This document shows positions 8,808-18,312 of a stretch of DNA of 64,000 bases, piece by piece. This DNA is from Arsenophonus sp. aPb. GTDB lineage: Bacteria; Pseudomonadota; Gammaproteobacteria; Enterobacterales; Enterobacteriaceae. The stretch is from contig NZ_CP123501.1 in assembly GCF_029873475.1 (NCBI RefSeq), forward strand, positions 19,452 to 83,451. Reading direction: 5' to 3'. The notes beneath the pieces were generated by a model. It had not been told where the DNA came from. It worked only from the letters and a program-made list of their open reading frames with translations, and searched no databases. Every line of letters starts with the position of its first letter. Positions within the stretch are counted from its first letter, which is position 1. A program made the position numbers and the translations under genes.

Positions 8808-9251
8808 GGTTCTTTTACAGGGTAGCCGCGTTAAGACAAGTTAGACAGTAATAAGTAAAAAAATAATTATTTAAGCAATTAAAAAATAAAGTAAGTTTTT
8901 ACCTTATATCAGTAAGACACCATAGATCCCTTTTTAAAAACAAAAGTAACATACAAAATTCATGTCGTTATCTATGTCTGCCCGTTTTATTGAGCAGAAG
9001 ATAGCGACTTCAAAAGTGGGCATCTTCGTCGCGGACGAGTAGGCGAAGCCGTACCTGCAACAAAATCAAGCGGTGGGTAACAACGCTCTGGAGTGATTGG
9101 CTCGATGCTAATCAGTACAGACAGGCGTTTATTTCATGCGAATAGGAATTGATTATTGAAAATAACTTTTTGATGAACAAGGAATACGCTATTTCTTCTA
9201 AGAAACAGTTCTGTGGCATGTTAGACTTAATTTCTCGCGTTCGATCATACT
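8808..9251. other. Spacer with GC-shifted debris
   Basis: No intact gene. Composition rises towards GC around 9000-9150, unlike both sides, so this is probably an inserted fragment. Short translations here match nothing I know. Confidence 0.35.
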
Positions 9252-10211
9252 TTAATCTTTAAACAGGTTTCTTAATTCAGACTCTGACAATCCAGTAAAT
9301 TTCATCACTGACAGCCTGTTCATACCACTTTCGAGCATCTGCTTTGCTATCTCAAGTTGTGCTTCAAGCTTGCCTTTTTGCATCCCTTCTTGAATGCCTT
9401 CAAGTTTACCTTCAAGTTTACCTTTTTGAATTCCTTTAAGAATACCTTTTTGTTCGCCTTCTCGACGTAACTGTTCTGCAATAGTCATTACAACCTCTCG
9501 ATAATCATCCGCTTTTTCCGCAATCTGATGCAAAAACTGTTTTGCATCCGAAGTATTCCCCCGCTCAACAATATAATACATTAATCCTTTAAACAACTCT
9601 GGTTGTATTACATACTGATTCAATAAACCTGCTATCTCCTGACTAAATTCTAGCATATCACGTGCTCGGATATGTTTCATCACTAACTCCATCAGCGCAA
9701 CACGTCGATGCTTTATGATTTCCTCGTCAGGAATGGCTGTAACGTCAACCAGAGGGAATGCTTGCATATAGACAGATTTTGCCAGTTCTGGATCAGCAAA
9801 GCAATCGAGCCATTGGGTACTGTAAGGATAAGGTGAAGTTTTACCTTGATAAAACAGTAGCGGTATCACGACCGGCAAGGTTTTATTACCTTGCTCAAGA
9901 TGCTGATGCATTGCCGCCACACTATATCTTAACAACCTGAAAGCCATCAATTTTTCTGGCCGGCTTTGATGTTCTATAAGCGTGTAAATATACCCTTTTC
10001 CCGCTGTTGTTTGCACAGAATAGAGCATATCAGAGCATTGACTACGCAGATCGGGTTCAATAAAACTACCGGACTCCATTGCTAACGTACTAAAATCACA
10101 CAATTTGCGAATATTTTCAGGCAAATGGATTTCCAGGAAATCCTTTGCAATCGCAATATCGCCAAGGAATTTTTTAAACAAGCTATCATGATGGGAAAGT
10201 GTTTTTTTCAT
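9252..10211 (-). CDS. Rpn-family PD-(D/E)XK nuclease / putative transposase, copy 1
   Basis: Recombination-promoting nuclease (Rpn) family, formerly called transposase_31; members are PD-(D/E)XK DNA endonucleases, some acting as antiphage factors. I placed the start at the ATG at 10211 because MKKTLSHHDSLFKKFLGD is the family N-terminus; the frame extends to 10295. Seen: D in DMLYSVQ and the pair in YTLIEHQS, the expected PD-(D/E)XK core, at about residues 70-90. A Lys/Gly-rich repeat tract, KGIQKGKLEGKLEGIQEG, near the C-terminus is typical and hypervariable. Diverged paralogue at 40946-41878. Confidence 0.85.
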   Translation of the reverse strand: MKKTLSHHDSLFKKFLGDIAIAKDFLEIHLPENIRKLCDFSTLAMESGSFIEPDLRSQCSDMLYSVQTTAGKGYIYTLIEHQSRPEKLMAFRLLRYSVAAMHQHLEQGNKTLPVVIPLLFYQGKTSPYPYSTQWLDCFADPELAKSVYMQAFPLVDVTAIPDEEIIKHRRVALMELVMKHIRARDMLEFSQEIAGLLNQYVIQPELFKGLMYYIVERGNTSDAKQFLHQIAEKADDYREVVMTIAEQLRREGEQKGILKGIQKGKLEGKLEGIQEGMQKGKLEAQLEIAKQMLESGMNRLSVMKFTGLSESELRNLFKD

Positions 10212-10365
10212 CGCCACAGTATAACCTTGAGGGATAACTCCTGCCATAATTTTTATAGCAAAAAACAAAAATAAACACTTGCCATTACTGACCATAGTCA
10301 GTCTAATATCTAGAAGGTAAGGGATCCCCCATTACCCACCATAGCCCCAACGGGCAGGAGAAAAA

Positions 10366-10881
10366 ATGAACATACAAGAAGCATTAAATGTATTTAATCT
10401 ATCAGGTGAACTAACTGAAAAAGATATCAAGACCACTTATAAAAAACTCGCATTAAAATATCATCCAGATCGTAATCCTTTAGGCACTGAATTGATGAAA
10501 GCGGTTAATACCGCCTTTGATTTTCTGATGGCTAACATTGAAAAAATTAATCAGTTTCAAAGTACAGATAACAATGCTCGTTACAATTACGGTGAAGAAC
10601 TTGAAAATGTACTAACAATACTTTCCGGTTTGCCTGGAGCGATATTTGAAGTCATCGGTAACTGGGTATGGATCAGCGGCGAAACCCTAGAACATAAAGA
10701 AAAATTAAAAGAAATTGGCTGCAAGTGGGCAGCAAAAAAGAAACAATGGTTCTATCGTCCAGAAGAACATAAAAGTCGTTTTAACCGTAAAGAACATACA
10801 ATGGACGAGATCCGCGAAATGTATGGAACAGATGGCCGCCGAAAAGCAAAAGGCTGGTATCGCGTAGAAGCCAAGGCATAA
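10366..10881 (+). CDS. J-domain (DnaJ-like) plasmid protein
   Basis: A 171-aa protein with an N-terminal J domain (about residues 1-60) and the HPD tripeptide in LKYHPDRNP, the element that stimulates DnaK ATPase. No G/F or zinc-finger region follows. Instead there is a second small domain, about residues 95-150, with IGNWVWISGET and CKWAAKKKQWFYRP. This J-domain-plus-C-terminal module is recurrent on enterobacterial plasmids and prophages. A GC hairpin follows at 10892. It is upstream of, and co-directional with, an unknown plasmid gene. Role (possibly recruiting host DnaK to replication or partition) is inferred. Confidence 0.8.
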   Translation: MNIQEALNVFNLSGELTEKDIKTTYKKLALKYHPDRNPLGTELMKAVNTAFDFLMANIEKINQFQSTDNNARYNYGEELENVLTILSGLPGAIFEVIGNWVWISGETLEHKEKLKEIGCKWAAKKKQWFYRPEEHKSRFNRKEHTMDEIREMYGTDGRRKAKGWYRVEAKA

Positions 10882-10888
10882 CCATCAA

Positions 10889-10915
10889 AAGCGGGGCGGA
10901 AGCCCCTTAAATATC
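10889..10915 (+). terminator. Weak GC hairpin
   Basis: GGGGC-GGAA-GCCCC followed by TTAAAT directly after the J-domain gene. The stem is short (5 bp), so probably an attenuating rather than full terminator. Confidence 0.45.
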
Positions 10916-10934
10916 CATACTTGGAAGAAAAAAC

Positions 10935-11489
10935 ATGAGTAATAAAACATTTAAATCTCAATATTCATCGCTTTTTGAACGTGTATGTATTTTCTTGGGA
11001 AACGGCTGGCGCATTGATAAGCTAGAACAAAATTGCGCTCACCGTTTGAAACTAACAAGCGCTAACTATCGTCATTACGCTATCTTTGCCAGATTAGAAA
11101 ACAACAGAATAATACTCACTGGTAGTATTGACTACTATTACTATAGATATGCAAAATCGTCACAATGTACTGTATCACCCATGCGTAGTGCTACAGCTAT
11201 TGCAAAAGATATTAATCGAAAAATATTAATAACGGCCATCAATGAAATAAAAAAAGCTAATGATTATCATCAAGAAAAACAACAGGATGATGAACATCGG
11301 CAAATTGTAAAAGGCATGCTAAGGCGTTTGGTAAAGCTGACGCCATGTTGGAACACGATGACTGGTTTTAACACATCGAATGGTATAGATGGAACTATAA
11401 GAGAAAGCTACAAGGGATATGGGGTTCAATTTAATGGTCTGACAACCGAACAACTCATCAAGTTAATTGGGTTTGTCTCTGTGCTATAA
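10935..11489 (+). CDS. Hypothetical 184-aa plasmid protein
   Basis: Not recognised. It starts 53 nt after the J-domain gene, with GGAAGAAA ahead of the ATG, and so may share its transcript. It is soluble, with an aromatic-rich N-terminal half (IDYYYYRYAKSS) and a basic helical segment about residues 105-125. The C-terminal half contains YGVQFNGLTTEQLIKLIGF. Placement beside a J-domain protein suggests a plasmid accessory function, but none can be assigned. Confidence 0.55.
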   Translation: MSNKTFKSQYSSLFERVCIFLGNGWRIDKLEQNCAHRLKLTSANYRHYAIFARLENNRIILTGSIDYYYYRYAKSSQCTVSPMRSATAIAKDINRKILITAINEIKKANDYHQEKQQDDEHRQIVKGMLRRLVKLTPCWNTMTGFNTSNGIDGTIRESYKGYGVQFNGLTTEQLIKLIGFVSVL

Positions 11490-11793
11490 ACAACCCTTAT
11501 ACAACTTAACCAGGCTGGCTACACTGAACAAAGCCAGTCAGGTACATCTGTTTTATTTTTAATGCCCTTAAGGGCATGGAAGGCGCAAAAAATTATTACA
11601 AGAGATTGATGAAACCAAATTGCGCCGATACGTGAACAAAGTGAACAACAAGACTAATATAACGCACAGGACACCACGTTAGCGCCCCTGCTAGACGCCT
11701 TTGAAGTATTATGACAATTAAGTATTTCAAACTATAACCACTATCGAAGCCGGTAAATTATTATAGGCTTTGATCTTTTAATAAAGGCAATCC
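11490..11793. other. Spacer between plasmid gene pairs
   Basis: About 300 bp. An imperfect inverted repeat, GGCTGGCT with AGCCAG, at about 11511-11545 may end the upstream transcript. The rest is unassigned; short frames here are not supported. Confidence 0.4.
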
Positions 11794-12108
11794 ATGATAA
11801 ATAAAAATGTATTAAACACCTTATATGAAAGAAAGGGTATTGGAAATAGAACATTTAGCGTGACATGTACAAAAGAAAACCAAGATTATTCATTATGTTG
11901 TGAAAAAAAAATAAAAATCAGATCAAAAACCAAAATATCTGATCCTAAAAAGTCTACTAGTCGTAAAACGATTTTTAGTATTAGTATAAAAATAGATGAC
12001 TTGAATGAAATTGATTATGATAGATTTTTTTCTTCATTACCTAATGAAGAAAAAGAAATTTTTCATAAACTTGTAATAAAAATTGCAGAAAAAATAAACC
12101 ATGACTGA
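11794..12108 (+). CDS. Hypothetical 104-aa protein upstream of HTH regulator
   Basis: Unrecognised small basic protein. It overlaps the following HTH gene by 8 nt, so the two are translationally coupled and probably functionally linked, as in small toxin-antitoxin or copy-control pairs. The N-terminal half is rich in Lys and Thr/Ser; the C-terminal half is acidic, with FFSSLPNEEKEIFHKLV. RBS AAAGGCAAT before the ATG is moderate. Confidence 0.5.
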   Translation: MINKNVLNTLYERKGIGNRTFSVTCTKENQDYSLCCEKKIKIRSKTKISDPKKSTSRKTIFSISIKIDDLNEIDYDRFFSSLPNEEKEIFHKLVIKIAEKINHD

Positions 12109-12340
12109 TATTGCACTAACTGCTGAAACTGTAAAACGATTGCGAGTAAAAACGGGATTAACCCAAAAAGAGATAGCTAAGTTATTTGGCATATCACTGA
12201 ATTACTGGCAACGAAAAGAGTTAAACCCAGATAGCGCACAACACCGTAAAATCTCCAAAAGTGAATATACCTTATTACTATTACTCGCCGGAGAGCATCC
12301 TGATTTTATACTTCAAAAACGTGTTCATTTGGAAAAATGA
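12101..12340 (+). CDS. XRE-type helix-turn-helix regulator (79 aa)
   Basis: Small DNA-binding protein with the Cro/C1-like fold: VKRLRVKTGLTQKEIAKLF is helix 1-2, and GISLNYWQRKE the recognition helix region. No other domain. It is coupled to the upstream gene by overlap. A palindrome-like box begins at its own stop codon and recurs 74 bp downstream (12338 and 12412), plausible operators for this protein. Probably autoregulatory or controlling a gene that the IS481 insertion has displaced. Confidence 0.7.
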   Translation: MTDIALTAETVKRLRVKTGLTQKEIAKLFGISLNYWQRKELNPDSAQHRKISKSEYTLLLLLAGEHPDFILQKRVHLEK

Positions 12341-12428
12341 CTCAGACTGAGACAAATATTCACTCTCTATGAGTATAACTTTAACTACAAGGTTAAAATT
12401 AAACCAACAAATGACTCAAACTGAGTCA
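12338..12428. promoter_or_regulatory. Two operator-like palindromes TGACTCA-N3-TGAG(T/A)CA
   Basis: Box 1 (12338-12354) is TGACTCAGACTGAGACA, with one mismatch. Box 2 (12412-12428) is TGACTCAAACTGAGTCA, a perfect dyad. They are 74 bp apart, directly after an HTH gene and before an IS481 insertion. Confidence 0.55.
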
Positions 12429-12449
12429 AATAAAAGTAACATTATTAAT

Positions 12450-13254
12450 TTATGAAAGTCTGGACTTCGGTTGACAATTAGTTTTTTCTAATTGTAGCCT
12501 GAGGTCAGATATTATGAATATTAAAGCTAAACGAGATATTGCGCACAAAACAAAGATCTTAAATCATGCTCGTGAGAGCAAAAACGTTGCTAAAACTTGT
12601 CGCCATTTTGGGATAAGTAGAGAGACCTATTACACATGGAAAAGAGCTTACGAACGAGAAGGCGAGAAAGGCTTAATCAACAATAAACCTTGCCCTGAAA
12701 ATCCGACGAGAAGAGTTGCAAAACATATTGAAGGACTCGTTATTTACTTGCGTAAAACTTATCATTTTGGCCCCCAACGGATAGCTTGGTATCTTCTCCG
12801 GTTTCACAATATCAAAATATCACGCTCTGGCTGCTACTATGTCCTTCTAAGAAATAAGCTAAATCAACTCCCTCAAAATCAGCGAAGCCGCTCTAAGCCT
12901 TTATTTAAACGTTATCAATATACTGCAATAGATGATGCAACACGCATAAGGGCACTTAAAATTTATGAACGACATAATCAGGCGAATGCAATTGATTGTA
13001 TTAATTATATTGTTGATAAATTTCCCTTTAGAATTAAAACTATTAGAACTGATAATGGTCACGAATTTCAATCAAAATTCAATTGGCATGTGCATGATTT
13101 AGGTATGGAGCATGTTTATATCAAGCCAGCTACACCCAGATTAAATGGGAAAGTAGAGCGCTCTCATCTCACCGATAAGCAGGAATTTTATCGGTTAATT
13201 GATTATAAAGATGATGTCGATTTACATGAAAAATTAGCAGAATGGGGGCGATGA
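12450..13254 (+). pseudogene. IS481-family transposase, internally deleted and 3' truncated
   Basis: The N-terminal HTH (KTKILNHARESKNVAKTCRHFGI) and later catalytic core are IS481-type, with RTDNGHEFQSKF carrying the second Asp and LNGKVERSH the Glu. The segment with the first catalytic Asp (family pattern around QVDVKF) is missing: FKRYQ joins straight to YTAIDDATRIRAL. The C-terminal part after KLAEW is also gone. The frame itself (12514-13254) stays open through the deletion. The left end shows CTGGACTTCGGTTGACA at about 12459, the typical IS481 terminus. Catalytically dead. Confidence 0.8.
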
Positions 13255-13292
13255 CAGTTATAAAAGACTTCCCATTCTGCTAATTTTTCATG
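13225..13292. repeat. 22-bp perfect inverted repeat at the broken end of IS481
   Basis: 13225-13246 (starting CATGAAAAATTAGCAG) is repeated exactly, inverted, at 13271-13292, with a 24-bp spacer. The left arm is transposase coding sequence, so the right arm is a fold-back copy of it. Confidence 0.85.
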
Positions 13293-13305
13293 CAAATAGC
13301 CACCA

Positions 13306-14130
13306 TTATTGCATAATTGTTGATTCTTTATGAGGAAAAGACGGATCAGTCAGAAGAGGGCGGATTGTGCCAATCCAGTCCTCCAACGGTATTTTTTCCA
13401 GCTCCATCAATTCGTACAACGCTGTTCCAATACCTTGTGTCCTTACTTTGCTTGGGGTTACCTGATTGAAATAGAATGTATGCTGATCTTCTATTATCGC
13501 AAGACCTGAAACATCGAGCTCATAAATCTCTTGCAAAACAACTATTTGCTCGAATGTGGCATTGTTTTTGGTGAAGTCATGATTTATCAATGGAAGTATT
13601 GAGCGTATATTTTCAAATATAAAGGCTCGTAATATACATAACTGGCTGTACGTTAATCTGCTCGCAATTGCGACAATTCTGTTAGTCTGATCTTTTGATA
13701 TATTCTTATTGAAGCAAAGGTTCGCAAACAGATAGCCTAGATAGATCGCTTTCTTTTCTTCATGGGAATTTTTTGACGCCATCAAACAACCTTCGAATAC
13801 TTCCTCAGCAATGCTCCTTTCCTCATCAAAGAATCCGTCATCACGTGGCTTATGACCTTCCTCAAGCAATTCATTGATGCGGTCAATAGAGATGCGTGCT
13901 GATAAGCCAACTCTAATATCTTCCCTCTGAGATAAAGCCCGGCTTGCAACCTCAGTGATGATCTGTGAAATGATGACTCCTATCGCCCCACCTGCTGCTG
14001 CCGTCAAAGGGCCATTGGCTAAAAGTCCAACCCCTCCACCAACCGCTGCTCCCGTTATATCGGCCATTTTCTTAATACCGGTGAGCCATTTTGCTTTGCC
14101 CATCTCTACATCTCTATCCGTTAATGACAT
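13306..14130 (-). CDS. Hypothetical membrane-anchored 274-aa protein with Gly-rich helix
   Basis: Not a family I can name. Residues 24-60 form a glycine- and alanine-rich hydrophobic stretch (TGAAVGGGVGLLANGP, then AAAGGAIGVIISQII), suggesting one or two membrane-inserting helices. The remainder is soluble and mostly helical, about residues 75-270. Its composition is less AT-rich than the neighbours and it stands alone, next to an IS481 remnant and an IS26-like remnant, so it is probably acquired. A membrane-active stress or defence effector is conceivable from the architecture, but there is no direct evidence. Confidence 0.5.
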   Translation of the reverse strand: MSLTDRDVEMGKAKWLTGIKKMADITGAAVGGGVGLLANGPLTAAAGGAIGVIISQIITEVASRALSQREDIRVGLSARISIDRINELLEEGHKPRDDGFFDEERSIAEEVFEGCLMASKNSHEEKKAIYLGYLFANLCFNKNISKDQTNRIVAIASRLTYSQLCILRAFIFENIRSILPLINHDFTKNNATFEQIVVLQEIYELDVSGLAIIEDQHTFYFNQVTPSKVRTQGIGTALYELMELEKIPLEDWIGTIRPLLTDPSFPHKESTIMQ

Positions 14131-14224
14131 GTATCATCCCATCATAACGATGGGCGAGTATACGTGCCAACAAAAATTTAGGAATTAAACTGCCAGATAC
14201 AACCACCTACTACCCAATAATTAA

Positions 14225-14695
14225 GGCACTGTTGCAAAAATCGTGATACGGTAGCCTTAATTTGTTGGTGAAAGCCTTACATTCCAAAGACTCTACTCGC
14301 CCAGAGGATGGCCAAAGTAAAATGACTTAGCCTGACCTTTACGCAGTACCCGCATCACTTCAATCCCTTTTATTGTGGCATAAGCTACCTTTATATACGT
14401 TTCGTCAATGTGCCACGGGCAAAGAGCGAAAGGATTACGCCAGTCCCACCGCAGCCGTTTTTCCATTTCAGGTGAATAACGCTCAACCCAGCGGTGTGGT
14501 CGACATGTACGCCGCGTTCGGCCAGCATCTCTTGCAGCTCACGATAACTAATGCCGTATTTGCAGTACCAGCGTACTGTCCATAGGATAATGTCGCGGGT
14601 AAAGTGTCGACCTTTAAAAACATTCATGTGGGGCACCATTGATTAATCATCAGGAAAGATTATCAGCAATACACACTGATCTTTGCAACAGTGCC
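14225..14695 (-). mobile_element. IS26-like (IS6-family) copy with internal deletions
   Basis: Both ends carry GGCACTGTTGCAAA (14225) and its complement (to 14695). The minus-strand transposase starts MNVFKGRHFTRDIILW at 14627, as in the longer copy at 60097-60922, but breaks after VHVDH. About 320 bp of the core are missing, with ATATAAAGGT joined to GCTTATGCCAC. Not functional. It could still serve as a recombination partner. Confidence 0.85.
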
Positions 14696-14701
14696 AATAA
14701 T

Positions 14702-15871
14702 TTATAGATATTTTAGCCAAATTAAATCCTTGCGGCGCGCTTTAAACTGGCTAAACAGCTTCACAAACGGATAAAAAAGTATCGCTAATATGATGGTCAC
14801 TAACCAGATCATCGCAACATGATCAAAACCAAAATACTCACCTTGATTTGTTCCCCAAATAGCCATTGCGATCAAATAGAGAGATTTCAATATATAAAGA
14901 TGCAAAATATAAAAAAACATCGGTACTGAACCATAGGTTACTAAGGGTTTTAACCATGGTAAATTTTGTTTTAGCTCAAGTAACCGAAGCAGTAGTAAGC
15001 CAATGCCCAGCGTCAACATAATGAATAATAAAGAGGGCGGATATTTGGTAATATTCAAAAAACTCATCACGGTATCCAGCCAAGAGCCCGCTAATATCCA
15101 TGGTTTATCACCATAGATATTAATTGTTCTTAAACAAATAAAACCAACTAACAGGCCAACACCCCAGCAATTTAGTTTCTTTAATCGCTGTTGCTGATTA
15201 CAACTTTCTGTAAACCATGAACCAGCCAAATAACCAAATATAATTAAACCGATCCATGGTAGTATTGGATAAGATGTACGCGCTTTGATACTGTCAGTAA
15301 TCTCAATCCATCCTCTATCATGCAGTATTGCCCAAGGAATATGCATAAAATGATCGATTGGGAAATGCAATGTATCTAATAGATTATGACCCGCAATCAA
15401 TAAAACCGTCAGCACTACCAGCAGCCATCTTGGTAACCAAAGTAAAATTGCTAAGGCAATCATCGAAAACCCAATCGCCCATATAACCTGCAGAAAAATT
15501 TTTGCCGGCGGTAATTGAAAAGTCCAAGCAAAATTGATTAACGTGAGTTCAAGGATGATAAGAAATAACCCGCGTTTAAATAAAAATTGACTAGTGGCTA
15601 ACTGGGAATATGTTTTTTTACTTCCATACAAATAAGCCGATAAACCGGCCAAAAAAATAAAAACCGGCGCACAAAGATGAGCAGTAAATCGACTAAAAAA
15701 AAGTTCAGCCGGTGTTTCACCCGCTATCATTGGATCAGGGACCTGCATATGAAGGAAAAATGTTTCTCGCACATGATCTAATAACATTAAAAGCATGATA
15801 ATGCCTCTTAATGCATCGATCGATAATAATCGATTACTAACGTTGGACGGGCGAGTTATAGCGCAATTCAT
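14702..15871 (-). CDS. Integral membrane acyltransferase-like protein (DUF1624/HGSNAT type)
   Basis: A 389-aa polytopic membrane protein. It starts with RLLSIDALRGIIMLLMLLDHVRE, the signature of the DUF1624 / heparan-alpha-glucosaminide N-acetyltransferase-like family, where the His in LLDHVRE is conserved. About ten hydrophobic segments follow, and the ending is basic (FKARRKDLIW). Family members transfer acyl groups to sugars across the inner membrane; the substrate here is unknown. GGGAG precedes the start. The gene has host-like composition and, with the amidohydrolase further on, lies between two IS26-like remnants, so the pair may have been moved as a unit. Confidence 0.8.
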   Translation of the reverse strand: MNCAITRPSNVSNRLLSIDALRGIIMLLMLLDHVRETFFLHMQVPDPMIAGETPAELFFSRFTAHLCAPVFIFLAGLSAYLYGSKKTYSQLATSQFLFKRGLFLIILELTLINFAWTFQLPPAKIFLQVIWAIGFSMIALAILLWLPRWLLVVLTVLLIAGHNLLDTLHFPIDHFMHIPWAILHDRGWIEITDSIKARTSYPILPWIGLIIFGYLAGSWFTESCNQQQRLKKLNCWGVGLLVGFICLRTINIYGDKPWILAGSWLDTVMSFLNITKYPPSLLFIMLTLGIGLLLLRLLELKQNLPWLKPLVTYGSVPMFFYILHLYILKSLYLIAMAIWGTNQGEYFGFDHVAMIWLVTIILAILFYPFVKLFSQFKARRKDLIWLKYL

Positions 15872-16157
15872 AGTAATGAAAACTCCCTGAGTGGTCTAGT
15901 TAAAATAAAAAATGCTTCATTAGTGATAATTAGCAAAACAATTATGTTATAATATAACATTATACTATCGGGTTAATTAATAAAAAACAATAACTATGCA
16001 TCCCTGCACCAATAACAATTAATAATGCTGTCGCATCATTGTTTTTTTATTTATAAATTTTTAGACAGGTAAAAATAACCGCACTAAAATGTCTATTAAA
16101 TCGTTTTGTAATAATAAAAGACATTCTGTGTCTTTAAATCGATTAAGGAGACATTTA
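15872..16157. other. Intergenic region with divergent promoters
   Basis: No gene. It separates the acyltransferase (minus) from a recombinase fragment (plus). An AACAAT / ATTGTT inverted repeat followed by a T-run lies near 16010-16050 and could act as a terminator. Confidence 0.4.
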
Positions 16158-16262
16158 ATGCGGTTTTTTGGTTATGCCAGAGTTTCAACCAGTCAACAAT
16201 CGCTTGATACTCAAATTAAAACCCTTAAGGAAGCCGGTGTTCTGCGCAACAAAATTAGGTGA
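16158..16262 (+). pseudogene. Serine recombinase (Hin/resolvase) N-terminal fragment
   Basis: The ATG at 16158 is preceded by AAGGAG and encodes MRFFGYARVSTSQQSLDTQ, the N-terminus of a resolvase/invertase with catalytic Ser in ARVST. The family pattern stops after KTLKEAGV and the frame ends 34 codons from the start. A clean truncation; no other part of the gene is found downstream. Confidence 0.8.
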
Positions 16263-16380
16263 TCTATTTTATTAAGGCAGATCAGACTGCCCATTCATCT
16301 ATTTAAATTAAAGATTTTATAACATAAATACCATATTTAATATCATACCCCACCTAAGTCAATAAGTGTGCAAAGGTGTG

Positions 16381-16399
16381 GTCTTTCTGTTAGAAAGAC
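16381..16399 (-). terminator. Hairpin after the amidohydrolase gene
   Basis: GTCTTTCT-GTT-AGAAAGAC, an 8-bp perfect stem just beyond the minus-strand stop. No long T-run, so a modest terminator. Confidence 0.5.
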
Positions 16400-16405
16400 T
16401 ATGTA

Positions 16406-18112
16406 TTATTTTTGGTATACTTTTTCTCCAGCAAACCAGGTTTGATCTACTTTGATATTACTGATATTTATAGGTGTTTTTTTATCTATTTTTTTATCCA
16501 GAATAACAAAATCAGCAAATTTACCGACTGAAATACTTCCTGTTTTATCACCCCATCCAGCTATATTGGCGGGTTCTTGTGTATAAGCATAAAGCGCTTC
16601 ATCAAATGTTAATGCATTCTCTCCATACCATACCTTACCATTTTTTTCTCTTAAGACAGCATCATTCAGTTGAATCATTGGATTTTCTATAGCAGTAGGC
16701 CAATCACTACCAAAGACTAATTTAGCTCCACTAGTTAGTATTGCCTGCCAAGCAAAGCTACGTTTTAATCTTTTTTTACCTAATCTAGCCTCTGTATAAG
16801 TTGGACGTATAGCGTGATCAGGTTGCATAGAAGCAACAATATTTAATTTGGCAAAATAAGGAATTGTTTCCATTTTAACAAGTTCTATATGTTCAATTCT
16901 GTCAGGTTGCTTTGCTTTTGATGGGTTATTTTTAAAAGCATCAATTACCATATCAACAGAATGATCTCCTATTGCATGTACTGCTACAGGGAACTTTTCA
17001 TCATGAGCAAGTTTTACTAATTTATTCATTTTTTCTGGGGTATGAATTAACTCTCCATAATGATGTCGACAATCTGAATACTCTTCATGTAAAGCTGCAG
17101 TTCTAGTTGACATAACTCCATCAGCGAAATACTTTATATAACCAAATCTAAATTGGGGGCCTTGATTCCAGTTTTCTTCTTTATTAAGAGATAAATTATT
17201 CATTTTTTCTCTTATTTCAGAATAATGTTTAAATTGTTTAGGATTTGATTTTTCATCAGATATATCAGCCATTAAACCAAACCAAACCCGCATGGGAAAT
17301 TTTCCAGAATTAAGTAAATTTTGATAAATATCAAAACCACTTGACCACATATCATGTACAGAGGTTATTCCAAGACTATTAAAGTGTTTAAAAACTTTTA
17401 ATATTAAATCTTCTTTTGCCGGCAATGCTTTTTGATATGCTGGTGAATTAATTACCAAGTCAAGAGCATTTTCCTTTAACAGACCTGTTAATTCACCAGT
17501 TTTTGGATCTCTTGTTATTTCTCCACCAGAAGGATTAGGAGTTTTATTCGTAATTCCTAATTCCTTTAAGGCTGCAGAATTGACCCACATGGTATGGAAA
17601 TCAGAATCAGCTAATACAATAGGTCTGTTACTTACTATGGCATCAAGTTCTTGTTTAGTTGGCAATGATTCACCATCTTGTATCTCCCATCTTCCACCTA
17701 AAATCCAAGCTCCTTTTGGTAATTCAGAATCTTTTTTCCTTATCATTTCCTTCCATTTTTTTCTATCTTGAATTCCGTATAAATCAACACCATAAAATAA
17801 TTCAGTGCCTAGTAAAAGATGCGTATGTGAATCTGTTAAACCAGGAATAATAGTATTTCCATGTGCATCAATAATATGTGTTTTTTTATCTATTAAATTT
17901 TTAATATAATCATAACTACCAACAGCAATAAACTTACCATTCTTAACAGCTAAAGATTGAGCTACTGGTTTAGCTGGATTTGAAGTATAAATATCAGCAT
18001 TCATTACTACTAAATCTGCGGCTTGTCTTATAGCTTCAGCAAAAGATAAGTTACAATTTAACATTAATGACAAAGCTAAACTTATAATATAAGATCTTTT
18101 AAATAACGTCAT
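16406..18112 (-). CDS. Secreted amidohydrolase (YtcJ-like, amidohydrolase_3)
   Basis: A 568-aa metal-dependent hydrolase with an N-terminal signal peptide (about residues 1-25, ending SFAEA), so periplasmic or exported. Seen: PGLTDSHTHLLLG (HxH metal ligands), the AVHAIGD histidine, RIEHIELV, and VFGSDWPT with the catalytic Asp, in the normal order of the amidohydrolase_3 / YtcJ group. The C-terminal strand ISVGKFADFVILD closes the small beta-sandwich. Length is normal and no break is seen. GGAG lies before the start. Substrate unknown; homologues act on N-substituted amino acids or related amides. The AT-rich codon use suggests long residence. Confidence 0.87.
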   Translation of the reverse strand: MTLFKRSYIISLALSLMLNCNLSFAEAIRQAADLVVMNADIYTSNPAKPVAQSLAVKNGKFIAVGSYDYIKNLIDKKTHIIDAHGNTIIPGLTDSHTHLLLGTELFYGVDLYGIQDRKKWKEMIRKKDSELPKGAWILGGRWEIQDGESLPTKQELDAIVSNRPIVLADSDFHTMWVNSAALKELGITNKTPNPSGGEITRDPKTGELTGLLKENALDLVINSPAYQKALPAKEDLILKVFKHFNSLGITSVHDMWSSGFDIYQNLLNSGKFPMRVWFGLMADISDEKSNPKQFKHYSEIREKMNNLSLNKEENWNQGPQFRFGYIKYFADGVMSTRTAALHEEYSDCRHHYGELIHTPEKMNKLVKLAHDEKFPVAVHAIGDHSVDMVIDAFKNNPSKAKQPDRIEHIELVKMETIPYFAKLNIVASMQPDHAIRPTYTEARLGKKRLKRSFAWQAILTSGAKLVFGSDWPTAIENPMIQLNDAVLREKNGKVWYGENALTFDEALYAYTQEPANIAGWGDKTGSISVGKFADFVILDKKIDKKTPINISNIKVDQTWFAGEKVYQK

Positions 18113-18312
18113 AATATCTCCAATTATTGATATTCCCCATGGTAATAAATAGTTATTAATTTAGATAAAAAAACTTATCAATGTAATTTTAATTTATTTA
18201 TATAAAAATTGATCTACTTTAATAAAACGGATCAGATTAAACCCTTCTGGATGCACTCAATCTGTTACGTTTAAAAGTTGAAGAGAGCGATATTATTTTG
18301 ATTAAAAACTAG

